A DNA stretch of 10,175 bases from Desulfocapsaceae bacterium (GCA_029934775.1 JAOZLO010000069.1:1-10175), one strand, 5' to 3'. Shown: positions 1-7,406, numbered from the stretch's first letter. Notes: generated by a model from the letters alone, not told the origin. A program made the numbers and translations.

Positions 1-1759
1 GTAAAGGGTGCTTTCCGGCAAGTTTTTCCAGAACCTTCACATCCGTTGAATATCCCGTTTTCGTTTTTCTCCCATGGGGAAGCTCAAGCTCAACAAAAAG
101 TACCTGACCGACCTGCTTGGGCGAATTAATATTAAATTCATGTCCGGCAAGAGTATAAATCTCTTCTTCAAGCAGGCTTAATTTCTCTGAAAATTCCTGG
201 GATAATTTTTCCAGGACAATATCATCGACACATATTCCTGTGATCTCCATTTTTGACAATATTGAGACAATAGGCATTTCAACATCATGAAAGAGTTCCG
301 TCAACTGCCTCTCTTCAAGAACTGAACTCAAGTCCTGCCATAAAAGGAGCGCACCATATACATCTTCACAACTGTATGGCCCCGCCACATCAATATCAAC
401 ATATGCAAAACACTCTTCCCGTTTATCTCCTGCTACAACTTCATCAAAAGAAGTCAAACGCACCCCTCTTTCCATACACAGATCATCAAGTTTGAAAGAT
501 GGACTTTTACTTTCCGTAAGATAAGCTGCAATCAGAGTATCACAGAGCGGTTGTGCCACCTCAATTCCCCACTGCTGCTTAAGTACTGTGATATCATATT
601 TCAGATTATGCCCTATCTTCTGAATGTTCTGAGACAAGAGAAATGGCCGCAAAGCGTTACATACCACATCCTCTGATAATTGGTCTGTACGCAACTCTCC
701 CCGTTCATCTACATGTCCAAGGGGAATATACCATGCCCGCTGCAGATCGACACTGAGTGACAAACCAACAAGCCTGGCAACCCGCGCATTCAAAGAAGTG
801 GTCTCTGTGTCAATAACCAGTTTCTCACTCTCTTCCAGCAGAGCAACAAGTTCTGCCAATTGATCCACTGTTCGGACAGTGGCAAACCCTTTGGTCGAAA
901 CAGGCTTACTGTTATCTACTGTTTTAAGCAGAGTCGAAAATTCGAGTTCACTATACATCTCAGCAAGTTGGTCATTGTCAGGCTCCTTTAATTGATAACC
1001 TGATGGGTCCAGGGGCACCTCAACATCAATTTTCAACCTGATCAAATCTTTTGCGAGATACGCAGAAGCTCTGTTTGCAATGATATTCTCCTTCATTTTT
1101 GATTGCTTCATAGAATCTATGTTTGCATAGATTCCATCCAGGGAGCCATAAGTATTGATCAACTTCTCGGCAGTTTTAGGGCCAATACCGTGCACTCCGG
1201 GTATATTATCTGCACTATCCCCAATGAGGGCAAAAGTATCCAGGAGCTGTGCTGTTGATACCTTATATTTTTGTTCAACCTCCACGGTAGTCATAATCTT
1301 ATCTTTCATGAGATCCCACATTACTACCCCATTTCCAACAAGCTGCAGGAGATCTTTATCTCCTGAGACTATAATGACATTGTGGCCAAGATCTTGTAAT
1401 CGCATAGTCGCCGATGCGATCAGATCATCTGCTTCCACGCCTGTTTTCTGTAAAACAGGGATACCGGATGCCTCAACATATTTTCTGATAAATGGGATCT
1501 GGCAGGAAAGGTCCTCCGGCATTGGAGGACGATTAGCCTTATAATCTTTGTATAGTTCGTGACGGAAGACCTCACCCTTACTGTCAAAAGCAACAACCAG
1601 GTATTTGGGTTGTTTCTCACGCATAAGTTTTTTTATAGTGTTTATAAATCCGAGAACTGCATGAGTAGGTACACCTTTACTGTTTGAGAGCGGAGCTATG
1701 GCATGATAAGCACGATAGATATACGCGCTGCCGTCAATAAGATAGGTTTCTTCTTTCAC
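1..1759 (-). CDS. polA: DNA polymerase I, N-terminal 586 residues (3' end outside window)
   Basis: DNA polymerase I removes RNA primers, fills gaps and takes part in excision repair. Translation from a GTG at 1757-1759 (minus strand), with an AAGGGAG ribosome site just upstream, gives an open frame to the window edge. The 5' nuclease domain comes first, with acidic metal ligands visible as D9, the EADD motif at residues 109-112, D134/D136 (SGDKD) and D181/D184 (GDSADN). The 3'-5' exonuclease domain follows with all DEDDy residues present: D317 and E319 (DTET), D389 (HNLKYD), and Y462 and D466 (YSCED). Each lies about 35 residues before its E. coli counterpart (D355, E357, D424, Y497, D501). 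The last ~90 residues enter the polymerase domain. Palm motifs A, B and C, roughly the final 300 residues, lie outside the window. Proofreading should therefore be functional, unlike in the many PolA proteins that have lost these residues. A terminator separates it from the upstream gene. Confidence 0.97.
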   Translation of the reverse strand, partial: MKEETYLIDGSAYIYRAYHAIAPLSNSKGVPTHAVLGFINTIKKLMREKQPKYLVVAFDSKGEVFRHELYKDYKANRPPMPEDLSCQIPFIRKYVEASGIPVLQKTGVEADDLIASATMRLQDLGHNVIIVSGDKDLLQLVGNGVVMWDLMKDKIMTTVEVEQKYKVSTAQLLDTFALIGDSADNIPGVHGIGPKTAEKLINTYGSLDGIYANIDSMKQSKMKENIIANRASAYLAKDLIRLKIDVEVPLDPSGYQLKEPDNDQLAEMYSELEFSTLLKTVDNSKPVSTKGFATVRTVDQLAELVALLEESEKLVIDTETTSLNARVARLVGLSLSVDLQRAWYIPLGHVDERGELRTDQLSEDVVCNALRPFLLSQNIQKIGHNLKYDITVLKQQWGIEVAQPLCDTLIAAYLTESKSPSFKLDDLCMERGVRLTSFDEVVAGDKREECFAYVDIDVAGPYSCEDVYGALLLWQDLSSVLEERQLTELFHDVEMPIVSILSKMEITGICVDDIVLEKLSQEFSEKLSLLEEEIYTLAGHEFNINSPKQVGQVLFVELELPHGRKTKTGYSTDVKVLEKLAGKHPL

Positions 1760-1803
1760 AATTTTCTACTCCCTTAACCCTGGTTTAAAGGCTGGATCAT
1801 TTG

Positions 1804-1841
1804 AAAAATAAAAAGCCCTGAACGTAAAACGCCCAGGGCTT
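1804..1841 (-). terminator. Rho-independent terminator after the HPF-CSD gene
   Basis: On the minus strand an 8-bp perfect stem (AAGCCCTG at 1813-1820 pairing with CAGGGCTT at 1834-1841, 13-nt loop) is followed by a U-rich run read from 1814 down to 1804. It begins 25 nt after the stop codon of the HPF-CSD gene and lies upstream of the polA start. It should end the short HPF-CSD transcript and uncouple it from polA, unless there is read-through. No clear separate polA promoter is visible in the roughly 45 nt between the terminator and the polA start. Confidence 0.88.
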
Positions 1842-1866
1842 CTCACCATCGAAACAACAACTGAAT

Positions 1867-2400
1867 TTATTCTGCAGATCTTACCCAGGTAGCCTGGGGT
1901 CCTTTATCTCCTTGAGATTCCCCAAAGATGACACTATCCCCCTCGGAAAGGTCATCCATATTTACATTTTTCAGTGAATTTTCATGGAAATATATGTCTC
2001 TTTGATCAACTGACGTTATAAAACCATAGGATTCATAGGGTGATAATTTTCTTATAACCCCTACTCCGTCGGGCACACTGCTCTGGCTGGAAGCCTTCTT
2101 GCTTTTCCTTTTCTTTCTTTGAATTTCTTTCAATTGTAAGGCCAACACATCAAAAGATTCAGTTAATGCAGGACGAACAGAGTCTCCCTTCCTTGTGACG
2201 ACTACAGTATCGTTGGGTACTGTTGCGACAAGCTTGATCTCAAACCCTCCCTCTTTATGATGGGTAGTAGCTTCAATGCTGACACGCAAATGGAGAACGA
2301 AATTAGGGTAGTGGCGAACCAGCTTTTCCTTTTCTTCCTGAATTCTTCCGTGCCAACCTTTACGCAACTCAACATTTCGGGCTTCGATCTTAAGTTCCAT
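1867..2400 (-). CDS. HPF/RaiA-type ribosome-associated domain fused to a cold-shock domain
   Basis: A 177-residue soluble protein with two recognisable parts. Residues 1-98 have the S30AE (HPF/RaiA/YfiA) pattern: a first strand, a basic helix (about 14-31), two central strands including HLRVSIE and GFEIKLVA, another strand (TVVVTR), then a second helix rich in Leu, Gln and Lys. A basic, Ser-rich linker (about 94-110, containing RKKRKSKK) leads to an OB-fold cold-shock domain (about 112-174). The RNP1-like site is YESYGFIT (122-129) and the RNP2-like site is DIYFHE (135-140). HPF/RaiA domains bind the 30S decoding region and silence or pair idle ribosomes, while cold-shock domains bind single-stranded RNA or DNA. 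The combination suggests a ribosome- or mRNA-binding stress protein, but its exact role is inference. I recall this domain pairing being annotated in other proteobacteria. The ATG at 2400 is set by a strong GGAGG site at 2404-2411. Confidence 0.9.
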   Translation of the reverse strand: MELKIEARNVELRKGWHGRIQEEKEKLVRHYPNFVLHLRVSIEATTHHKEGGFEIKLVATVPNDTVVVTRKGDSVRPALTESFDVLALQLKEIQRKKRKSKKASSQSSVPDGVGVIRKLSPYESYGFITSVDQRDIYFHENSLKNVNMDDLSEGDSVIFGESQGDKGPQATWVRSAE

Positions 2401-2411
2401 ATAGCTCCTCC

Positions 2412-2492
2412 ATTATAAATCAAAACAGAAGTTCTCTCCTGTTTTCCACATGTGCCACAGGGCACATCCCATGCAGAATATTTTTCTGCTTA
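2412..2492 (-). promoter_or_regulatory. Structured 5' leader of the HPF-CSD gene with three hairpins
   Basis: Between the predicted transcription start (about 2493) and the ribosome site lie three consecutive perfect inverted repeats. GCAGAA/TTCTGC occupies 2473-2478 and 2484-2489. ATGTGCC/GGCACAT occupies 2450-2456 and 2461-2467, with a 4-nt loop. AAAACAG/CTGTTTT occupies 2422-2428 and 2439-2445. The first hairpin would sit almost at the RNA 5' end. Leaders of cold-shock genes are often long and act as temperature-sensitive structures, so this may control translation or stability of the downstream mRNA. The hairpins are seen directly; the regulatory role is inferred. Confidence 0.55.
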
Positions 2493-2499
2493 TTCTTAT

Positions 2500-2542
2500 A
2501 TTATATTCCCATCAAAACGAGAATCAAGGACGATTTTTTTTT
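2500..2542 (-). promoter_or_regulatory. Sigma70-type promoter with UP-like A-tract for the HPF-CSD gene
   Basis: On the minus strand there is a consensus -10 TATAAT (2505-2500) and a -35 TTGATT (2527-2522) with a 16-bp spacer. A run of nine A residues (2542-2534) sits just upstream of the -35 box, where an UP element would be. Start of transcription is predicted near 2493, leaving a leader of about 93 nt. This is the best promoter in the window and predicts strong expression. Confidence 0.75.
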
Positions 2543-2669
2543 CCCTTCTAATATTTTATCTCCAAATACTTTTGTCTGAGCTATTTTTTCAAATCTGGCT
2601 ATTTGATTCATTTCCGAGTAACATACTTAACCTTAAAAAACACTCAGCACACTCTCTCGGTAAGTTACA

Positions 2670-3626
2670 TTGAAAAAACGAAAGACCGGGGTCATCCTTC
2701 TTAACATGGGCGGACCTGACACACAGAACGATGTCGCTCCCTTCCTCTTCAATCTCTTTTCAGACAGAGAAATCATCCAGCTGGGGCCCCCTTTATTGCA
2801 AAAGCCCATTGCATGGTTTATATCCCGCAGACGTGCTCCCAAAAGCAGGTCCATTTATGCAAAGATAGGAGGCGGTTCTCCGCTACTCGCAATTACTCTT
2901 CAACAGGCCTCAGCCCTGCAGACAAGTATCAGAAAAAAAGGGGATTTCATTGTCACAGTTGCCATGCGGTATTGGCAGCCCTTTGCAGATGATGCGATTA
3001 ATTTTTTACTGAGCCAAGAGGTTGATTCTATTACAGCGCTCACCCTCTACCCACATTTTTCAAAAGCTACTACAGGTTCTTCGGTTCTCCACTTGAAAAA
3101 AAGCTTACATCAACTGGCACCACATATACCCCTTAAAGTCATTTCCTCATATCCTACTCAACCTTCATATATAAAAGCTCTGGCTGATAATATAAAGGCA
3201 GGCTTACAACTTTTCCCAAATAATACTATACAGATTATCTACAGCGCCCACAGCCTCCCCGTATCATTCATCAAAAGAGGTGACCCATATGTCACCCATA
3301 TCAACGAAACAATCAATGCAGTAGAGAAGATAACCGCACAGAATGGAAGATTATGCTTCCAGAGTAGAAGCGGCCCAGTAGAGTGGTTGTCACCATCTAC
3401 TCCGAAAATGCTTGAAGTACTGGCAGATGAAAGATGTGAAAACATACTGGCAGTTCCCATCAGCTTTGTATCGGATCACATTGAGACACTGTACGAAATT
3501 GACATGCTCTACAAAAAAAGAGCCGAAGCACTCAATATGTGCCTTATGTCCACCCCGTCTTTAAACACCAATCCGCTGTTTATCTGCGGCCTCAAAGAAC
3601 TTGTTCTCCAGGCACAGGACAAGTGA
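2670..3626 (+). CDS. hemH: Ferrochelatase (protoporphyrin/coproporphyrin ferrochelatase)
   Basis: This enzyme inserts ferrous iron into the porphyrin ring, the last or near-last step of heme b synthesis, acting in the cytoplasm or at the inner membrane face. The 318-residue protein has the usual family length and landmarks: the N-terminal strand GVILLNMGGPD (7-17), MRYWQPF (99-105), the metal-site histidine H194 in YSAHSLP, and the C-terminal signature SFVSDHIETLYEID (265-278) with the conserved acidic E272. No C-terminal cysteine cluster for an iron-sulfur centre is seen. The start is a TTG at 2670: an in-frame TAA lies at 2661-2663, and the next ATG (M13) would cut into the conserved first strand. 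The ribosome site is weak (GGTAAG). The gene is divergent from the HPF-CSD gene and convergent with rodA, with its stop only 4 nt from the intergenic repeat. No clear promoter or terminator of its own was found. Confidence 0.96.
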   Translation: MKKRKTGVILLNMGGPDTQNDVAPFLFNLFSDREIIQLGPPLLQKPIAWFISRRRAPKSRSIYAKIGGGSPLLAITLQQASALQTSIRKKGDFIVTVAMRYWQPFADDAINFLLSQEVDSITALTLYPHFSKATTGSSVLHLKKSLHQLAPHIPLKVISSYPTQPSYIKALADNIKAGLQLFPNNTIQIIYSAHSLPVSFIKRGDPYVTHINETINAVEKITAQNGRLCFQSRSGPVEWLSPSTPKMLEVLADERCENILAVPISFVSDHIETLYEIDMLYKKRAEALNMCLMSTPSLNTNPLFICGLKELVLQAQDK

Positions 3627-3629
3627 CAA

Positions 3630-3685
3630 CACCCCACAAGGAGGGGGTACTGAACTGAGTTACAGCTTTTATGGAGTAAGGCACT
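3630..3685 (+). repeat. Short diverged unit of the intergenic repeat
   Basis: This 56-bp segment shares both ends with the 111-bp unit that follows it. It opens with CACCCCACAAGG followed by a G run and GTA, as in the full unit, and closes with GGAGTAAGGCACT, against GGAGTAAGGTACT in the full unit. The middle is shorter and not clearly alignable. A 2-nt gap separates it from the next unit, so the two form an imperfect tandem pair. It begins 4 nt after the hemH stop codon. Confidence 0.65.
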
Positions 3686-3687
3686 GG

Positions 3688-3798
3688 CACCCCACAAGGG
3701 GGTATAAGTACCTTGGCGATATCTGTAACCACATAATTTCAAAATACATTCCTCTGTTTCTTGTTTTTTATGACAGGAATAAGGGAGTAAGGTACTAA
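3688..3798 (+). repeat. Full 111-bp intergenic repeat, copy 1
   Basis: This segment is identical to 8386-8496 in the same orientation except for one base (G at 3785, A at 8483). Seen in order: a C4/G4 hairpin (ACCCC 3689-3693, GGGGT 3699-3703), then a core bounded by an 8-bp inverted repeat (AGTACCTT 3707-3714, AAGGTACT 3789-3796), and inside it an imperfect hairpin (ATTCCT from 3748 with ACAGGAAT ending at 3780). It ends directly at the rodA stop codon (3799). No open reading frame of convincing length or composition is carried. It could be a MITE-like non-autonomous element or a structured RNA motif; I do not recognise a named family. Confidence 0.9.
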
Positions 3799-4923
3799 TC
3801 AGGTTTCAACTGACTGCAAGCTCTGAAACCGGCGCATCCTCACATTCATAAGAATCCCAAGAGCGAACATGGTGGTAAGCAGGGAAGACCCCCCATAAGA
3901 AACGAGCGGAAGTGGAATCCCAACAACTGGAAGAAATCCGAGAATCATCAAGAGATTGATTATTGCCTGCCAGAAAATAAGCGTAACAACTCCAAAAGCC
4001 AGCAGCACCCCAAATCGGTCTTTCGCGTGCATTGCAACGTAAATCCCCCATAGCAACAACATAAAATAGATCCCAAGAAAGATGAGACTTCCTGCAAATC
4101 CCCACTCCTCACCCCAGACTGCAAAAGCAAAATCTGTGTGACGTTCCGGTAGAAAATGGAGATGCCCCTGGGTTCCTTCCATATACCCCTTACCAAAAGT
4201 TCCACCGCTGCCCACTGCTATCTTTGACTGTACAATCTGATAACCATGCCCCATTGGATCTTTCTCAGGATTAAGAAAAGTCTGGATACGCTGTTTTTGA
4301 TATGGCTTTAATAGTTGCTCCCAGGCAAAACCACCAAGCCCCAGTGCCAGACTTCCCATAATCACATATGTTGACATCCGAAGCTTCACAAAGACGGTCA
4401 TGGAAACAAAAATAATACCGAACATCAATGATGTTCCAAGATCTGGCTGCAGGAGAATAAGTACAAAAGGAATGGCGGTAAGCCCCACAGGAACCAGCAG
4501 CTGCCTGATGGAATAGCCATCGGCAACTTCTTTTCTCGAATAGAAACTGGCTAGCGCAATAACCAGCATCAATTTAGCGGGTTCTGAAGGTTGCAGCCTG
4601 AAAAACCCCAAATTAATCCATCTCTGTGATCCCCCGGCTTCATCACCCACGAAAAAAGCAATAACGAGCAGAAATATTATGAGCACATAGAAAGGATAGT
4701 TCAGCGAATGCAATTCCCGATAATCGAAACTAATGGCAAAAACAAAGGCACAAACACCCATCAGAAAAAAATAACCCTGCCTGACATATGGTGCAACCCC
4801 ATACTCACTATGAGGAAATGACGCACTGTAGAGATTAAAAAGCGCCATCGTGCAGACCATGCAGATGAAAAGCATGAGAATCATATCAAAATGCTCAAAT
4901 AGCCTTCTATCCATTCTAATCAT
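3799..4923 (-). CDS. rodA: Peptidoglycan glycosyltransferase RodA (SEDS family)
   Basis: RodA is the inner-membrane SEDS glycosyltransferase that polymerises lipid II into glycan strands during cell elongation, paired with PBP2. The 374-residue protein is mostly hydrophobic, with about ten membrane segments. SEDS hallmarks are present: QRWINLGFFRLQPSEPAK (100-117), QPDLGTS (159-165), the loop LPERHTDFAFAVWGEEWG with the conserved aspartate D264, and a C-terminal LPLVSYGGSS stretch. The ATG at 4923 is preceded by AGAAGG. It is the last gene of the minus-strand cluster, 33 nt after mrdA, as expected for a RodA-PBP2 pair. Its stop codon abuts the intergenic repeat, so no conventional intrinsic terminator follows. 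RodA rather than FtsW is favoured by the direct mrdA linkage. Confidence 0.97.
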   Translation of the reverse strand: MIRMDRRLFEHFDMILMLFICMVCTMALFNLYSASFPHSEYGVAPYVRQGYFFLMGVCAFVFAISFDYRELHSLNYPFYVLIIFLLVIAFFVGDEAGGSQRWINLGFFRLQPSEPAKLMLVIALASFYSRKEVADGYSIRQLLVPVGLTAIPFVLILLQPDLGTSLMFGIIFVSMTVFVKLRMSTYVIMGSLALGLGGFAWEQLLKPYQKQRIQTFLNPEKDPMGHGYQIVQSKIAVGSGGTFGKGYMEGTQGHLHFLPERHTDFAFAVWGEEWGFAGSLIFLGIYFMLLLWGIYVAMHAKDRFGVLLAFGVVTLIFWQAIINLLMILGFLPVVGIPLPLVSYGGSSLLTTMFALGILMNVRMRRFQSLQSVET

Positions 4924-4956
4924 AAATCAAACCTTCTATACCTGATATCTGCTTTC

Positions 4957-6852
4957 CTAATGAGCAATGGCCATTTCAGAATTAACATTCTCCAACCTGT
5001 TTCGAAAATATTCACTTAGAATTGCTCTGGCCACCGGACCTGCACCGGAGCCACCGTGTAAACCATGCTCCACCATAACAGTTACTGCAATTTCAGGGTG
5101 CTCAGCGGGAGCATAACAGGTAAACCAGGCATGATCCCGGAATTTATAAGGAATATCTTTTTCTTTAAGATGTCGATAGACGGCAATTTTAACTACCTGG
5201 GCGGTACCCGTTTTTCCTCCAATTCGAAGACCTTCAATTGCAACAGACCTGGCCGTTCCCCGTTTTCCCTGGACTACCTCTACCATCCCTTCTCTTATTA
5301 ATCTGAAATAGCGATCCAACCCTTTTACCTCATTTACCATCTCCGGTTTAAAACTTTCAACAACATTACCTTCCGGATCAACAACCGTCTCCACCAACTG
5401 AGGCCGATACACCCTTCCACCATTAGCCAGAGTTGCCGTCATTACACACATTTGGATCGGTGTGACAAGATTAAACCCCTGACCGATAGCCACTGATAAC
5501 GTTTCACCTTCCTGCCATTTGCCCTTTCGATATTTCAGTTTCCACTCTTTAGTCGGCGTCAAACCTCTTTTTTCATGCTCCATGTCGACCCCGGTTTTTT
5601 TCCCAAGACCGAGTTTTTGAGCATATTCCGCCAGACTGTTTACTCCAACCCGCTGACCGACCTGGTAAAAATACACATCACAGGACTGACTGATAGCTTT
5701 TTTTAAATTCACGGGACCATGGCCACCACGCTTCCAGCATCTGTATGTCCTGTTACCAAATCTATAATATCCTGGACAGTAAAAAACGGTGTGTTCATTT
5801 ATAACACCTTTGCCGAGTCCAGCCAATGCAGTGACCATTTTATACGTGGACCCGGGAGGATAGTTTGCCTGAACAGCTTTGTTGATAAGTGGATGTTTAG
5901 GATTATCAAGTAAGGCCTTCCAGTTAGTATGTGAAATACCACCGACAAACTGGTCAATGTGAATGGAAGGTGTGGAAACCACTGTGAGCAATCGCCCCGT
6001 ATTCACTTCCATAGCCACAACAGCCCCGGATTTTTCACCCGCATCCATAAAAGTCTCAGCTACCTGCTGAAGTGCTACATCCAAAGTGAGTCGTATTTCT
6101 CTGCCAGGTAATGGGTCAATCGATTTTAATAACTGCTGTTCAAATCCTTTGGCATTGACTTCAGAATAGTTTTTACCCTTCTCTCCTCGAAGATCACTTT
6201 CTCTCAGCCTTTCAAGCCCTCTCTTACCGATAATATCTCCGCCGCTATAAATCTTCTTATCCGCTTTTGCCAGCTCTTTTTTGCTGATAGATCCCAGATA
6301 TCCCAGTGTATTCGCGGCTAAATTACCATAATGATACACACGTACCGGCTGTACCTCTATCCGGACGCCCGAAAAATCGTGGTTGTGGTTCTCAAGATAT
6401 GCCAATGTCTCCCAATCAATATCTTCCTTTAAGCGAATAGGTAAATATCTTGGAGTTCCGGAAGCTTCTCTTATTTTTTTCCACAACTCTGAGACATCTT
6501 TTTCAAGGACAGGAGCAAGCCTTTTCAACACAGCTCCCAGATCCCGGGAATCTTTCCGAATGAGAACTACGTTGAATGAAGGTCGGTTCGTGACAATCTC
6601 ATTACCATTTCGATCCAGAATATGCCCTCTTGGTGCAACCACCCGTTGTACCTGAACTCTATTATTATAAGCACGCCTTTCATAATCTTTTCCATGAGTG
6701 ACCTGCAGGGACCACAATCGCAAAACAATAATTGTGAAGAAAACAATGATGACAACAGCAGCACCCAGTAATCTCTTCTTGAGTAGATCGAGCGCACCTT
6801 CGTCATGCTCAGATATATCATCAATTTCTTTAAAGAACAGTTTCAAGCCCAT
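4957..6852 (-). CDS. mrdA: Penicillin-binding protein 2 (elongation transpeptidase)
   Basis: PBP2 is a class B penicillin-binding protein: a D,D-transpeptidase that crosslinks glycan made by RodA in the elongasome, anchored in the inner membrane with a periplasmic catalytic domain. The 631 residues show a cytoplasmic tail, one membrane segment at about 28-48, a pedestal domain beginning with VVAPRGHILDRNG (71-83), and a transpeptidase domain. The active-site motifs are complete: STYK with nucleophile S335 and K338, S390-C391-D392 in the SxN position (PBP2 proteins often have D here), and KTGT at 547-550. The ATG at 6852 lies 14 nt after mreD and lacks a good ribosome site, so translational coupling is likely. 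Length and motif spacing are normal. PBP3/FtsI is less likely given the flanking mreD and rodA. Confidence 0.97.
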   Translation of the reverse strand: MGLKLFFKEIDDISEHDEGALDLLKKRLLGAAVVIIVFFTIIVLRLWSLQVTHGKDYERRAYNNRVQVQRVVAPRGHILDRNGNEIVTNRPSFNVVLIRKDSRDLGAVLKRLAPVLEKDVSELWKKIREASGTPRYLPIRLKEDIDWETLAYLENHNHDFSGVRIEVQPVRVYHYGNLAANTLGYLGSISKKELAKADKKIYSGGDIIGKRGLERLRESDLRGEKGKNYSEVNAKGFEQQLLKSIDPLPGREIRLTLDVALQQVAETFMDAGEKSGAVVAMEVNTGRLLTVVSTPSIHIDQFVGGISHTNWKALLDNPKHPLINKAVQANYPPGSTYKMVTALAGLGKGVINEHTVFYCPGYYRFGNRTYRCWKRGGHGPVNLKKAISQSCDVYFYQVGQRVGVNSLAEYAQKLGLGKKTGVDMEHEKRGLTPTKEWKLKYRKGKWQEGETLSVAIGQGFNLVTPIQMCVMTATLANGGRVYRPQLVETVVDPEGNVVESFKPEMVNEVKGLDRYFRLIREGMVEVVQGKRGTARSVAIEGLRIGGKTGTAQVVKIAVYRHLKEKDIPYKFRDHAWFTCYAPAEHPEIAVTVMVEHGLHGGSGAGPVARAILSEYFRNRLENVNSEMAIAH

Positions 6853-6866
6853 GAACCAACCAATAC

Positions 6867-7397
6867 TTACAAAGATTTACGCTGTCGTCGACGAGGAGGT
6901 CTTGACTGCATCCGACGTTTTTGTACATACTCAAACAAACTGTTAAACAACAAAAAAAGAGGTACTGCTGCTATCACAACTAACGCGGTTCTCTGCGTAG
7001 TGGAACCCCAGGACCATTCAGGTAACTCTTCCGGCAGAATCAAGGAGTAAACAAAATAGAAAAACATCTGTATCAGAAAGTAACTGCCTCCCACAAGAGG
7101 TATCTGATAGGTTGATTCTTTTATAGGACTATTACTGGTCAAAACCTTTAAAGCAGTAAATGTCACAAGACACAGCAGTGGATAAAATCCGAGATGAATC
7201 CCGGTGACAATATCCATCACCCATCCCAACGCAAAAGCAAGAATGATACCCGGGATCCAGGCAAAACGATAACCTGTAAATGCTACAAGGATAAAAATAA
7301 AATCAGGTCTACCTGTCCACAACGGAAAAAATTGCAGCAGTGTTGTTTGAGCTACTATCAATGCAATCCCAAGTACCCAAAACAATAACAATAACAT
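6867..7397 (-). CDS. mreD: Rod shape-determining protein MreD
   Basis: MreD is a small inner-membrane protein that joins MreC in the complex linking cytoplasmic MreB to wall synthesis. The 176 residues are largely hydrophobic, with about five membrane segments. The MreD-like stretch GWVMDIVTGIHLGFYPL (58-74) is present. The C-terminus (about 160-174) is strongly basic and Arg-rich, consistent with a cytoplasmic tail. Sequence conservation in this family is low, so the call rests partly on its position between mreC and mrdA. The ATG at 7397 follows the mreC stop by 9 nt, and an AGAGG sequence overlapping the last mreC codons can serve as its ribosome site. This indicates tight cotranscription and coupling. 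Confidence 0.93.
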   Translation of the reverse strand: MLLLLFWVLGIALIVAQTTLLQFFPLWTGRPDFIFILVAFTGYRFAWIPGIILAFALGWVMDIVTGIHLGFYPLLCLVTFTALKVLTSNSPIKESTYQIPLVGGSYFLIQMFFYFVYSLILPEELPEWSWGSTTQRTALVVIAAVPLFLLFNSLFEYVQKRRMQSRPPRRRQRKSL

Positions 7398-7406
7398 AAA
7401 CTTTAA

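Noticed and set aside
1155..1544. A 129-residue plus-strand reading frame
   Set aside because: It lies wholly antisense to the polA 5' nuclease domain, whose catalytic motifs are clear; its residues show no domain.
2590..2669. A sigma70 promoter for hemH
   Set aside because: TTGATT-like and AT-rich hexamers exist in this stretch, but no pair with acceptable spacing and match was found, so hemH expression signals remain unassigned.
3509..3742. A 77-residue minus-strand reading frame spanning the hemH end and the repeat
   Set aside because: It overlaps the conserved ferrochelatase C-terminus and reads antisense to it; there is no sign of coding constraint. The part inside the repeat is also open at copy 2 only by virtue of the duplication.
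3630..3798. A CRISPR array or bidirectional intrinsic terminator at the hemH-rodA junction
   Set aside because: The units are unequal, abut without spacers, and the hairpins have no adjacent T tract in either direction.
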